In this document: in pieces, positions 43,897-53,927 of the stretch
Layout: each line of letters opens with the position of its first letter
How positions within the stretch are numbered: the stretch's first letter is position 1
Notes under the pieces: generated by a model
What the model was told of the DNA's origin: nothing
What the model saw: only the letters and a program-made list of their open reading frames with translations
Databases searched by the model: none
Made by a program: the position numbers and the translations under genes
Origin: Dokdonia sp.
GTDB lineage: Bacteria > Bacteroidota > Bacteroidia > Flavobacteriales > Flavobacteriaceae
Length of the DNA: 64,000 nt
Direction: 5' to 3'
Assembly: GCA_020630915.1 (NCBI GenBank)
Contig: JAHDIF010000006.1
Location: 67,241 to 131,240, forward strand

Positions 43897-46815
43897 TTAC
43901 TGCACAATAATCTTAGCAGTCTTAAATGTTTGCGGGTCTCTACTACCTAATCTCACTAGGTACACCCCAGATGCCATTGCAGACATATCGAGATTCATTC
44001 TATACCCACCATCTACTTGAGCGATAGGCTTATAAGTAAGTTGCTGCCCAAGCGTATTATAAACCGCTATGAACATAACATCTCGGAACTCGGTATTTAA
44101 CTTAACATCAAAATTATTACTCGGTAAAGAAGTAATTGTAAGTGAACCTTCATTTATTTGCTGTTCTTCTATACTTAACGGTTCTTGTATGTTTGCGGTA
44201 TAATCTTCTGTTTCTCCAAAAGTAACCGTCGCACAAGCATCTCCCGTGTTTGGCCCATTCCAATTTGTTTTAGCTCTCATTATGTGCTCGCCCAAAGTAG
44301 CTCCAGCTGGAATAGTCACTGTTATTGTCTCAGTATAATTTCCACCTGCTTGTCCATCTGCAATCTCAAAGTTATCTACTACGAGCTCATCATTTTCAAA
44401 AACAAAATTATCGTTATAATCTATCCATACACTAACAAACTGATCACCGTAACCAGTAGACACCGTAAGATCATAAGATTCATCTTGAAAAAGTTCTGTT
44501 GATTGGTCAGTAAAATCACCATATCCTTCACAACCTGAAGGGTTATTAATATCTCCTATTTGAAATAATGTAAAACCATCTCCAAAACTACAATTCCCGT
44601 CTGGCTGGCAAAATGAATTGTTAACTGTTGCACTCGCTTCATCATTAGTCACATCACCATCAGTTGGTAATGATGTACTCACAGAAAGTTCATAAGATTG
44701 AAATGCCGATAAATCAACAGTTTGTGTAAAAGTATACTCTGTAGTTGACAAAGAAGCTAATGGGCCAGGAACATTTTCTGTAGTGATGGCACCATCAAGA
44801 TCAAAAGTAACATCAAAATTACTTTGCTCAGAAGAACCAAAATTCTCTAAGGTAACTGTCACACTTTCTGCATCGGATAAACTCTCTCCACTTACAGGAG
44901 CAATGATCTCCGTAACCCCAATATCGTTTGCAAACAAATGCTTTACCTCTTTAGTTACGTCATCATTACTATTAAATTCATCCCCATCAAATACCGTATT
45001 TGCTTCTAATAAATATGTTTGCCCTTCTACAGACATATCTACCGTTTGGGTAAATGTATAAGTTACAGATTCTCCTGCCGCTATGACCCCTACATACGTC
45101 TCTTCGGCTACGAGAGTACCGTCTAGTCTCAATTCAATATCTGCATCTGTCTTATCTTCTGTTCCAAAGTTTCTAATAAGCACCTCTACAGACTCTGTGG
45201 CTGTTAGTGCACCATCATTGGGTGTTGTGATCGCAGTCACTCCTATATCTTGAGCAAATCCTCCTGTAAGTCTAAAAGCACCTATTCGTGTAGCCCAAGA
45301 GTTATTAGAAGTGAAGTATTCTGCCATATGCCAGAAAGTAAAATTATCTGGATCCATAGACAATTGAGAATAATCTCCAAATCTATTAGTAGTAGTTTGT
45401 ACTCCTACTCCATCGATAATCGTCTCCTCTGCAACAGTCATAGTACCTAGTGGATCATCTGCAAATCTTCCTGTATATGCCACACCTACTGGAAGTTCAG
45501 GTCCACCTATGTTAAAAGCCAAACCTATATTACCTTGAGCATCTATTGCCCCGCTTCCCATAAACCTACTATTTCCATCGGCAGGTGCATACGTACCTTC
45601 TTGAAAAACAGTCCAGTCATCAGTATCGGTATTTCTCAACTCGATCCAACGAATTCCAGCTGTATTATTATCTTCTTGTACATCCACATTAAACGTTACT
45701 AACCACGAGTTATGATCTTCAAAACGTCTGTAATGAGCCGCATAAGAAATTACACCCGTAATCATATCTATACGATTACCTGTTCCTGGTTGTTGTAATT
45801 CTCCAGATCCAAAAGGTGCTAGGAAAGAATCAAATGGAGTTACTGGTATCTCTAATGGTGCAGAAACAGAAGAATTTGCTGGATCATTAAAATCTATATC
45901 CAGTTCCCACACTTTTAGGTGATCAAACGCTGCTCCCCAGCCGTCATCCTGTAGATAAGTAATATATCCTGGAGCATTAGGATCAAAATCTGTTCCTATT
46001 AAATAAGCCGGCTCTGGACTAAACACTGTATTAGGGTTATTAATCACTCCTGGCAATGTAAATCCTTGAATTTGAGGATTTGCCTCTCCGGCAAGCATTG
46101 CATCCCTTTCTAGTGCAAAAATATTATCACCTCCCTTATTGGCCGTCAAGTAATATGCGTCGTGCCACACAGAATAGTGAGGGTAATCTGGAAAACTATC
46201 CAAAGAGTATTCATATAAAAAATAGGCCCCAGTTGGGTCTGGAGTTTCAGAAATTGCTATTGCAAGTCCGTTTGTACCTGTATTAAATTGACTTACAAAC
46301 CAACGGTCTGCTAATTGATCATACATTATTATTGGATCGCCACTATTTTGTCCATCCCCAATAAAGTTTCCAAGACTTGTGGGTCCTGCAAGAACATTTC
46401 CATCTTTATCATATACTTTAATAGCGAGGTTTACAGAACTTACGTAATGATTAGGTCCAACCGCTCCAGAAGGATCTGGTGGCACAGCTCCTCCACTCTC
46501 CCCTACATTGGGACCGTCAAAACTTAATTCTAGATTACGTTGATTTGGTGCTATATTAACCTCTGTCTGACGAATAGGATCCCCACCTATTGGTAATGAA
46601 TTAGGGCTTTCAAAATCGTTTACTGGAAAATTATTAGGTATAATTTTATAATTAGTTTTTCCGGCAACTGCGTCCTCAATTATTGGAAAATCTCTTAAAG
46701 GAATACTTTTTCCTAAATAAGTACCTTCTCCTATGGTCGTAGCTGGAGCAGCCTGCTGCGCATAACTTAATGCACTAACCGTGCATATGATGATGCATAG
46801 TAAAAATTTTTTCAT
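43897..46815 (-). CDS. T9SS cargo with CARDB and GEVED domains
   Basis: A 972-residue secreted protein. The signal peptide ends ALSYAQ (20). The N-terminal 500 residues form a propeller-like region (PPDPSGAVGPNHYVSSVN, LADRWFVSQFN, then SYAAHYRRFEDHNSW), common in flavobacterial secreted proteins of unknown activity. Two CARDB-type beta-sandwich repeats (about 525-640 and 640-735, each starting DIGVT) and a GEVED domain (WIDYNDNFVFEN to ETEDYTANI) follow, then a T9SS type A sorting domain ending TFKTAKIIVQ. Function unknown; likely surface adhesion or polymer binding. Confidence 0.87.
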   Translation of the reverse strand: MKKFLLCIIICTVSALSYAQQAAPATTIGEGTYLGKSIPLRDFPIIEDAVAGKTNYKIIPNNFPVNDFESPNSLPIGGDPIRQTEVNIAPNQRNLELSFDGPNVGESGGAVPPDPSGAVGPNHYVSSVNLAIKVYDKDGNVLAGPTSLGNFIGDGQNSGDPIIMYDQLADRWFVSQFNTGTNGLAIAISETPDPTGAYFLYEYSLDSFPDYPHYSVWHDAYYLTANKGGDNIFALERDAMLAGEANPQIQGFTLPGVINNPNTVFSPEPAYLIGTDFDPNAPGYITYLQDDGWGAAFDHLKVWELDIDFNDPANSSVSAPLEIPVTPFDSFLAPFGSGELQQPGTGNRIDMITGVISYAAHYRRFEDHNSWLVTFNVDVQEDNNTAGIRWIELRNTDTDDWTVFQEGTYAPADGNSRFMGSGAIDAQGNIGLAFNIGGPELPVGVAYTGRFADDPLGTMTVAEETIIDGVGVQTTTNRFGDYSQLSMDPDNFTFWHMAEYFTSNNSWATRIGAFRLTGGFAQDIGVTAITTPNDGALTATESVEVLIRNFGTEDKTDADIELRLDGTLVAEETYVGVIAAGESVTYTFTQTVDMSVEGQTYLLEANTVFDGDEFNSNDDVTKEVKHLFANDIGVTEIIAPVSGESLSDAESVTVTLENFGSSEQSNFDVTFDLDGAITTENVPGPLASLSTTEYTFTQTVDLSAFQSYELSVSTSLPTDGDVTNDEASATVNNSFCQPDGNCSFGDGFTLFQIGDINNPSGCEGYGDFTDQSTELFQDESYDLTVSTGYGDQFVSVWIDYNDNFVFENDELVVDNFEIADGQAGGNYTETITVTIPAGATLGEHIMRAKTNWNGPNTGDACATVTFGETEDYTANIQEPLSIEEQQINEGSLTITSLPSNNFDVKLNTEFRDVMFIAVYNTLGQQLTYKPIAQVDGGYRMNLDMSAMASGVYLVRLGSRDPQTFKTAKIIVQ

Positions 46816-46998
46816 GAAAATGTAGTTTTTTAGTTTGTATAAAGATATCGATTAAAATTTATTTTACATCGATAAGCTACATATAAAGGTACTCTTATAA
46901 AGAAATTCCTACCCTAAAGAATTTTTTTTAGTTGATAATCATGTTCATAAGCCTACAAAGACCAAAGTATTAAATGTGATTTTTAGCAAGAAATCAAT

Positions 46999-47006
46999 TA
47001 AATTTG
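46999..47006 (+). promoter_or_regulatory. -7 box for purL
   Basis: TAAATTTG matches TAnnTTTG; ATG at 47038, leader of about 25 nt. Confidence 0.4.
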
Positions 47007-47037
47007 ATCTTTTCTTAAACAGCACAAAAATTTAGGT

Positions 47038-50000
47038 ATGATCCACTTTTTTGGAAACCCTTCTAACCGTGTTTACGCGGTTCAAACTACTCAGGAAATA
47101 ACATCAGAGGACGTCAACAAGCTAGTATGGCTTTTTGGCAACTCTCCCAAAATAGAAGCGTCCTCAATGGATGCTTTTTTTATTGGTCCTCGAGCAGCAA
47201 TGATTACACCTTGGAGTACAAACGCAGTTGAGATCACTCAAAATATGGGTATCCAGGGAATTGTGCGTATAGAGGAGTTTGCTTTCGCGAAAGCACACTC
47301 GCAAGAATTTGACCCTATGATCTCTCAAAAATATGATGGATTACACCAAGAGATTTTTACCATAGAAGTACAGCCAGAAGAAATACTACCTATTAAGGAT
47401 ATCGCGACATACAATGAGCAAGAAGGACTAGCACTCTCTCAAGAAGAAGTAGCCTACCTAGAAGGTGTAGCTCAAAAAATAGGTCGATCGCTTACCGACT
47501 CTGAAGTATTTGGCTTTAGCCAGGTGAACTCCGAGCATTGCCGTCACAAAATTTTTAATGGAACTTTTATTATAGATGGTGAGGAGATGCCTTCATCATT
47601 ATTTAAACTGATAAAAAAGACATCTGCAGAAAATCCAAATACCATAGTATCTGCCTATAAAGATAACGTAGCTTTTATTGAAGGTCCCAAGGCAACTCAG
47701 TTTGCTCCAAAAACAGCAGACAAACCAGATTTTTATACAGAGACAGAATTTGAAAGTGTTATTTCGCTTAAAGCAGAAACACATAATTTTCCTACAACAG
47801 TAGAACCTTTTAATGGAGCTGCAACAGGTTCTGGAGGAGAAATACGTGATAGGCTTGCGGGTGGAAAAGGATCATTACCACTTGCGGGTACGGCTGTTTA
47901 TATGACACCATTCTCTCGTTTATTAAAAGATAGACCTTGGGAACAAAATATGGCAGAACGTAAATGGTTGTATCAAAACCCAATAGACCTTTTGATAAAA
48001 GCCTCAAATGGAGCTTCTGATTTTGGAAATAAATTCGGCCAACCTTTAATTACAGGTTCTGTACTCACTTTTGAGCACGAAGAAGATGGTCACCGTATGG
48101 GATATGACAAGGTCATTATGCAAGCAGGCGGTATTGGATATGGTAAGAAAGAACAAGCTATAAAAGACACTCCTAAGGACGGCGACAAGATTGTAATCTT
48201 AGGAGGAGAAAATTATCGTATTGGGATGGGTGGTGCAGCTGTTTCAAGTGCAGATACAGGTGCATTTGACACCGGTATAGAACTCAATGCCATTCAAAGA
48301 TCCAATCCAGAAATGCAAAAACGTGCTGCAAACGCCATTCGTGGGATGGTAGAAAGCGCAGAGAATCCAATTGTTTCTATACACGATCACGGCGCGGGAG
48401 GACATCTTAATTGCCTTTCTGAGTTAGTAGAAGATACAGGAGGAAACATAGACCTAGACAAGCTACCTGTAGGAGACCCTACCCTATCTGCTAAGGAAAT
48501 TATCGGGAATGAGTCTCAAGAACGTATGGGACTCGTAATAGGTCCAAAAGACATAGATACACTTAAACGCATTGCAGATCGTGAGCGTTCTCCTATGTAT
48601 AATGTAGGTGAAGTTACAACAGATCATCGCTTTACGTTTAAAAGTAAAACCACAGGTAAAAGTCCTATGGATTTGCACCTAGAGGATATGTTCGGTAGTT
48701 CTCCTAAAACGGTAATGAATGACACTACCGTAAACCGGAGTTATAAGGAGCCTACCTATCAATTAGAAAACTTTCACGAATACTTAGAACACGTATTACA
48801 ATTAGAAGCCGTAGCCTGTAAAGACTGGCTTACTAATAAAGTAGATCGCTGTGTAGGTGGTCGTGTGGCAAAGCAACAGTGTGCAGGTCCTTTACAATTA
48901 CCGCTCAATAACGTAGGAGTTATGGCGCTTGATTATAAGAGTACTGAGGGTATTGCTACTTCTATAGGGCATTCTCCTGTTTCTGGTCTTATAGATCCAG
49001 TAGCAGGAAGTAAGAATAGTATTGCAGAAGCACTTACTAATATCATCTGGGCACCACTTACAGACAATCTCAAGAGTATAAGTCTTAGTGCAAACTGGAT
49101 GTGGCCTTGCAAAAATCCTGGTGAAGACGCGCGCCTTTACAAAGCTGTAGAGGCCATTTCTCAAATGGCCATTAACCTAGGTATCAATGTACCCACAGGC
49201 AAGGACAGCCTCTCTATGAAACAAAAATATCCAGATGGTGATGTTATAGCTCCTGGTACTGTAGTAATAAGTGCTGCCGGCAGCTGCAATGATATTAATA
49301 AGGTAGTAGAACCCGTTCTTCAAAAAGATGGAGGAGATATCTATTATATTAATATGTCTGGTGATGCTCATAAATTGGGCGGTTCTAGTTTTGCACAAGT
49401 ATGTAAGGCTATAGGAAACGAGGCACCTAGTGTGGTAGATGATTCTGCTTTCGCGAAAGCGTTTAACACCATACAACAGCTTATAAAGGATTCAAAAATA
49501 CTGGCGGGTCACGATATAGGAAGTGGCGGCCTCATAACGACACTCCTTGAATTATGCTTTGCAGATGTAGATCTTGGAGCACAATTGGATCTCACAAGCC
49601 TTGGAGAAGGTGATCTTATAAAACTTCTTTTCTCAGAAAATGCTGGAATTGTTTTTCAAGCAAAAGATGCATCAGTAGAAAAAGTATTAACGGCTAAGGG
49701 AGTAGCGTTTAGAAAAATTGGAACCGTAACAAATACTGCCGAACTCACTATTAAAAATAATGGAGTCGAGCTTGGCTTAAATGTAGCTTCACTGCGTGAT
49801 ACTTGGTTTACAACGTCTTATTTATTAGATGACAAGCAAACGGCAAATGGACTAGCAAAAGAACGTTTTGGCAACTATAAAAACCAACCATTACGATATA
49901 CGTTCCCAGCACATTTTACTGGAAAACGTCCAGATATAAATACAACATCACAACGACCTAAAGCAGCTATCCTTCGTGAGAAAGGAAGTAACTCAGAGCG

Positions 50001-50703
50001 AGAGATGGCAAACGCTATGTACATAGCAGGTTTTGATGTTAAGGATGTGCATATGACAGACCTTATTGAGGGTCGTGAAACACTGGAAGACATTCAGTTT
50101 CTAGGAGCTGTGGGAGGATTTTCTAACAGTGATGTGCTGGGTAGTGCAAAAGGTTGGGCAGGAGCGATCAAGTATAATGAGAAAGCAAACAAAGCGATTA
50201 AAAATTTCTTTGCTCGTAAAGACACACTCTCTGTGGGTATATGTAACGGTTGTCAACTTTTCTTAGAGCTGGATCTTATAAATCCAGAACACGAGAAGTT
50301 AGCAAAAATGAGACACAACCGCAGTGAGAAACACGAGAGCAACTTTACTTCTGTAAAAATCAAAAAAAATAATAGTGTAATGCTTTCTAGCCTAGAAGGA
50401 ACTATATTAGGTGTTTGGATCTCTCATGGTGAAGGAAGATTTGATCTACCAATGGGTGCAAATGCTTATGATATTGTAGCTACATATGGTTATGAAGAAT
50501 ATCCTGCAAACCCAAATGGATCTGATTTTAACACCGCTATGATTTGTGATTCAACAGGAAGACATCTTGCAACAATGCCTCATATAGAGCGATCAACCTT
50601 CCCTTGGAACTGGGCTCACTATCCTACTATTAAGCAGGATGAAGTAAGTCCTTGGTTAGAGGCCTTTGTAAACGCCAGAATTTGGGTGGAGAAAAACTCC
50701 TGA
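47038..50703 (+). CDS. purL: Phosphoribosylformylglycinamidine synthase, large fused form
   Basis: A 1221-residue cytosolic enzyme of de novo purine synthesis, converting FGAR to FGAM with ATP and glutamine. It has the single-chain proteobacterial/eukaryotic layout: N-terminal PurS-like part, two AIRS-like synthetase halves (FSQVNSEHCRHKIFNG, ETHNFPTTVEPFNGAATGSGG, HDHGAGGHLNCLSELVED, AGHDIGSGGLIT) and a C-terminal class I glutaminase with GICNGCQLFLEL (nucleophile Cys) and SHGEGRFDLP. Two palindrome copies lie inside, both read AFAKA (residues 82-86 and 804-808). It is monocistronic, with a -7 box upstream. Confidence 0.97.
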   Translation: MIHFFGNPSNRVYAVQTTQEITSEDVNKLVWLFGNSPKIEASSMDAFFIGPRAAMITPWSTNAVEITQNMGIQGIVRIEEFAFAKAHSQEFDPMISQKYDGLHQEIFTIEVQPEEILPIKDIATYNEQEGLALSQEEVAYLEGVAQKIGRSLTDSEVFGFSQVNSEHCRHKIFNGTFIIDGEEMPSSLFKLIKKTSAENPNTIVSAYKDNVAFIEGPKATQFAPKTADKPDFYTETEFESVISLKAETHNFPTTVEPFNGAATGSGGEIRDRLAGGKGSLPLAGTAVYMTPFSRLLKDRPWEQNMAERKWLYQNPIDLLIKASNGASDFGNKFGQPLITGSVLTFEHEEDGHRMGYDKVIMQAGGIGYGKKEQAIKDTPKDGDKIVILGGENYRIGMGGAAVSSADTGAFDTGIELNAIQRSNPEMQKRAANAIRGMVESAENPIVSIHDHGAGGHLNCLSELVEDTGGNIDLDKLPVGDPTLSAKEIIGNESQERMGLVIGPKDIDTLKRIADRERSPMYNVGEVTTDHRFTFKSKTTGKSPMDLHLEDMFGSSPKTVMNDTTVNRSYKEPTYQLENFHEYLEHVLQLEAVACKDWLTNKVDRCVGGRVAKQQCAGPLQLPLNNVGVMALDYKSTEGIATSIGHSPVSGLIDPVAGSKNSIAEALTNIIWAPLTDNLKSISLSANWMWPCKNPGEDARLYKAVEAISQMAINLGINVPTGKDSLSMKQKYPDGDVIAPGTVVISAAGSCNDINKVVEPVLQKDGGDIYYINMSGDAHKLGGSSFAQVCKAIGNEAPSVVDDSAFAKAFNTIQQLIKDSKILAGHDIGSGGLITTLLELCFADVDLGAQLDLTSLGEGDLIKLLFSENAGIVFQAKDASVEKVLTAKGVAFRKIGTVTNTAELTIKNNGVELGLNVASLRDTWFTTSYLLDDKQTANGLAKERFGNYKNQPLRYTFPAHFTGKRPDINTTSQRPKAAILREKGSNSEREMANAMYIAGFDVKDVHMTDLIEGRETLEDIQFLGAVGGFSNSDVLGSAKGWAGAIKYNEKANKAIKNFFARKDTLSVGICNGCQLFLELDLINPEHEKLAKMRHNRSEKHESNFTSVKIKKNNSVMLSSLEGTILGVWISHGEGRFDLPMGANAYDIVATYGYEEYPANPNGSDFNTAMICDSTGRHLATMPHIERSTFPWNWAHYPTIKQDEVSPWLEAFVNARIWVEKNS
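47281..47294 (+). repeat. 14-bp palindrome, copy 12
   Basis: Exact copy in purL, flanks t/a (16-bp perfect), read AFAKA (82-86). Confidence 0.97.
49447..49460 (+). repeat. 14-bp palindrome, copy 13
   Basis: Exact copy in purL, flanks t/g, read AFAKA (804-808). Confidence 0.97.
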
Positions 50704-50784
50704 CAAATGGGTTATTTCTGATTATTGAATTTGCCTTACGCAACCAATCCAGCTTTGTACTATCTATAGAGTATATCACTTGTC

Positions 50785-51336
50785 ATGAAACAAATCCTCT
50801 TACTTTTAACAATACTTGTGCTTTACAGCTGTAAACCTGATGATATCTATTATTTGTTAAGCGATGAAGCAAAAAGCTTTGTGAATTATGAGGTAGGTCA
50901 AACCTTTCAGCTGGAAAATCAAGCCACAGAAGACATATTAAATTTTACAATCACCGAAATTGAAACTGAAACAATAAGATTAGGAAATGGCCCAGGTCAG
51001 ATGGTTTTTTTGGGAGTACCAGCAGATAAGTTTTACGAAAGAACTAGAGTAAAATTCACATCTGAGAATGATTGTTCTGGAAGCATATTTGTAAGAGCTC
51101 AAGATACTATTGATTTTGACATACATATAGGGTTTACAGATTGCAATACAGGGAAATCAGTAAACGCAAATGGTGTTCCAGAATTTATTGGGAACTATAA
51201 TCTAGACGGAATTACATATACTAATGTTTACATTATATCAGGTTTTCAACACGAATTATATTACTCAATAGATATAGGATTTGTAGAAATTATAGCTTTT
51301 GACGACAGTGAAGACTCTTTTAAATTAATTCCTTAG
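50785..51336 (+). CDS. Hypothetical lipoprotein
   Basis: A 183-residue protein with a lipobox LVLYSC (Cys16). The mature part has alternating beta-strands (ILNFTITEIETETI, RTRVKFTSENDCSG, YSIDIGFVEIIAF) and ends FKLIP. No family is recognised. It sits alone between purL and an M14 peptidase and is probably an outer-membrane-attached beta-rich protein. Confidence 0.75.
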   Translation: MKQILLLLTILVLYSCKPDDIYYLLSDEAKSFVNYEVGQTFQLENQATEDILNFTITEIETETIRLGNGPGQMVFLGVPADKFYERTRVKFTSENDCSGSIFVRAQDTIDFDIHIGFTDCNTGKSVNANGVPEFIGNYNLDGITYTNVYIISGFQHELYYSIDIGFVEIIAFDDSEDSFKLIP

Positions 51337-51405
51337 CGCTACCATAGGAATATTTACCTTAGCGTTGTTAAATAAGTGTAACCTCTTGTACACAACAACA
51401 CTATT

Positions 51406-53790
51406 ATGACTAGAATATACGTGCTATTAATTGCTTTCGCTTTTTTTACTTTTGCAAAAGCCCAACAAAGTTCTTCACTATTCCAACGTGCAAAAATCAC
51501 TTTTCAAGATGAAAATAATCTTGACAAACTAGCACAACTAGGTATATACGCAGATCACGCACTTCACAAGGAAGGTGTTTTTATGATTTCAGAATTTAGT
51601 GAGCAAGATCTTGACAGAGCACGTCAAGAAGGCTATGAAATAGAAGTTTTAGTAACAGATCTCAAAGCGCATTTTTTAGAACAAAACGCATCTCAAACTA
51701 GAAGCACTAGAAATACCTCAAACACAAGCTGTAATGATGATGACTCCTACCCAACCCCAGTAAATTTTAACCAGGGATCTATGGGCGGGTATCTTACCTA
51801 TCAAGAAGCTTTAGATGAATTTGCTCAAATGCGTGATCTATATCCCAATTTGATAAGCGAGGCTTCTAATATAAGTAACTTTCTAACCGAAGGAAATACG
51901 GACACCTCTGTAACGCCATCTATAGGTGGAAATGGTATCAAGTGGATGCGTATAAGTGATCATCCAGACACAGACGAAGACGAGCCAGAAATTCTCTACA
52001 CCTCTATACACCACGCGAGAGAGCCTATGTCCCTTATGCAAAACATATACTACATGTGGTACCTATTAGAAAACTATGAATCGGATCCAGAAATTCAAGC
52101 TATCGTAGACAACACAGAACTTTATTTCATTCCGGTAGTTAATCCTGACGGCTATTTACATAACGAAAGTACAGACCCAAACGGTGGCGGATTTTGGCGT
52201 AAAAACAGGCGTGGTAGTGGTGTAGATAATAATAGAAATTATGATTATCATATAGGTGGCAATCCTGCAAATGGAAGTTGGAGTGGCCCTGGATCTTCCT
52301 CTAATCCCAATAGTGCAACGTATCACGGTACAGGCCCTTTTTCGGAAATAGAAAACCAAGCTGTAAAATGGTTTGTAGAACAACATAACTTCGTAATAGC
52401 ACTTAATAGTCATACTTTTGGACAACTATTATATTATCCTTTTTCATATGCAGATGTAGCTACCCCAGACGAAGCTCTGTTTGCAGCTATAGGGGAAGAA
52501 CTCACATCTCGTAATGGATATACTCCACTAAGGGATTTTCCATTCTCCGGAGATAGTGACGACTTTATGTATGGTACTGTGGGTACACATAATCAGATAT
52601 TATCTTTTACTCCAGAAGTAGGCACCTCTTTCTGGCCGCCTGCAAGTGATATTGATCCTGTATGCAAAGAAATGATGTATCAGAATATTACTGCAGCACA
52701 AATGACTAATAACTTTGCACAGTTCACAGCACAAACACCTTTGTTTGCCGGAGAAGCATTAGAACTTGATATTCCTTTTGAGATTAAAAGACTAGGTGTA
52801 AATGGTTCTGGAAGTTTTACGATAAACACAGTGGCCATTTCAGAAAATATTATTGATACTAATGGCACAATCTCAATAAACAGCCTTGAGCCCCTAGCTT
52901 CAGAAACTGATAACGTGAACCTTACCTTAGATAGCGTTATTGAAATTGGTGAAGTGATCACTTTTGATATTATTGTAAATAATGGTTTATATGATTTAAC
53001 TCAACGTTTTACAACTATATACGGAACTCCTGAAACGCCTTTTGCAGACAATGGAGATAGCAGTACTGCTAATTTTGAAGTTAATGATTGGGGTACCACC
53101 ACCACCACTTTTCAATCTCCATCCAGTTCTATAACAGACAGCCCTGGAGGAAACTATAGTAACAATACAAATAGCAGCATACAAATAGCTCAGTCTATTG
53201 ACCTTTCTGAAGCTGGTGCAGCTTCCATAAGTTTTTACACACGTTATAATACAGAGGCTGGTTGGGATTATGTTCAATTAGAAATATCTACAGACGACGG
53301 AGCCAGCTGGCAGCCCCAGTGCAGTAATCTTACTACTACTGGAAATAGTAATCAGGCCGAAGGAGAGCCTCTATATCAAGGTGTTCTTAATGATTGGACT
53401 TTTGAAGAGATTAATCTAAGTGAATATTTGGGAGAAACAATTACTGCTCGTTTTCAATTAGTTACGGACGGCGCAGTTACACGTGATGGTTTTTACTTTG
53501 ACGACTTACAAATTAATGTTCTTAATGCCGAAGTATTGGAGGTAGAGGAAACCGCTTTCGCGAAAGCATTCTCATTATACCCAAATCCTGTACAAAACTC
53601 CTTAACTATTCAATCTCAAATAGAGAATTATGAATTACAAGTTCATAATATACTAGGGCAAGAAGTAAAAAACATCAAAAATATTACAGGTAACAGCACT
53701 ATCTCACTCCAAATGCTTGGAACAGGCATGTATTTTGTGACCTTAAAAACAGCTACCAACACTAGTACCTTTAAAATTGTAAAAAGTTAA
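51406..53790 (+). CDS. T9SS-exported M14 zinc carboxypeptidase
   Basis: A 794-residue paralogue of the giant peptidase. The signal peptide MTRIYVLLIAFAFFTFAKAQ ends in FAKA, encoded by a degenerate palindrome-like tract. The M14 domain keeps His203/Glu206 (HHARE), Arg277 (DNNRNYD), His336 (LNSHTF) and Glu404 (FTPEVG). A MAM/jelly-roll domain (about 530-705) precedes the linker AFAKA (717-721, palindrome copy) and a T9SS type A domain SLYPNPVQNSLTI ending FKIVKS. Likely extracellular carboxypeptidase. Confidence 0.92.
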   Translation: MTRIYVLLIAFAFFTFAKAQQSSSLFQRAKITFQDENNLDKLAQLGIYADHALHKEGVFMISEFSEQDLDRARQEGYEIEVLVTDLKAHFLEQNASQTRSTRNTSNTSCNDDDSYPTPVNFNQGSMGGYLTYQEALDEFAQMRDLYPNLISEASNISNFLTEGNTDTSVTPSIGGNGIKWMRISDHPDTDEDEPEILYTSIHHAREPMSLMQNIYYMWYLLENYESDPEIQAIVDNTELYFIPVVNPDGYLHNESTDPNGGGFWRKNRRGSGVDNNRNYDYHIGGNPANGSWSGPGSSSNPNSATYHGTGPFSEIENQAVKWFVEQHNFVIALNSHTFGQLLYYPFSYADVATPDEALFAAIGEELTSRNGYTPLRDFPFSGDSDDFMYGTVGTHNQILSFTPEVGTSFWPPASDIDPVCKEMMYQNITAAQMTNNFAQFTAQTPLFAGEALELDIPFEIKRLGVNGSGSFTINTVAISENIIDTNGTISINSLEPLASETDNVNLTLDSVIEIGEVITFDIIVNNGLYDLTQRFTTIYGTPETPFADNGDSSTANFEVNDWGTTTTTFQSPSSSITDSPGGNYSNNTNSSIQIAQSIDLSEAGAASISFYTRYNTEAGWDYVQLEISTDDGASWQPQCSNLTTTGNSNQAEGEPLYQGVLNDWTFEEINLSEYLGETITARFQLVTDGAVTRDGFYFDDLQINVLNAEVLEVEETAFAKAFSLYPNPVQNSLTIQSQIENYELQVHNILGQEVKNIKNITGNSTISLQMLGTGMYFVTLKTATNTSTFKIVKS
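53554..53567 (+). repeat. 14-bp palindrome, copy 14
   Basis: Exact copy at the junction of the MAM domain and sorting domain, flanks c/a, read AFAKA. Confidence 0.97.
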
Positions 53791-53927
53791 TTTATGCGTA
53801 GTTAACAAATACTTAATGGTTTAGGACTTCTTTTACATAGTTGTTCTGTTATTTGCATTTGAATTTCATTTTTGATTAAGAAAACCCATCTATTTTTCAT
53901 ATTTTGCATGAAAACCTAAATTAAAAG

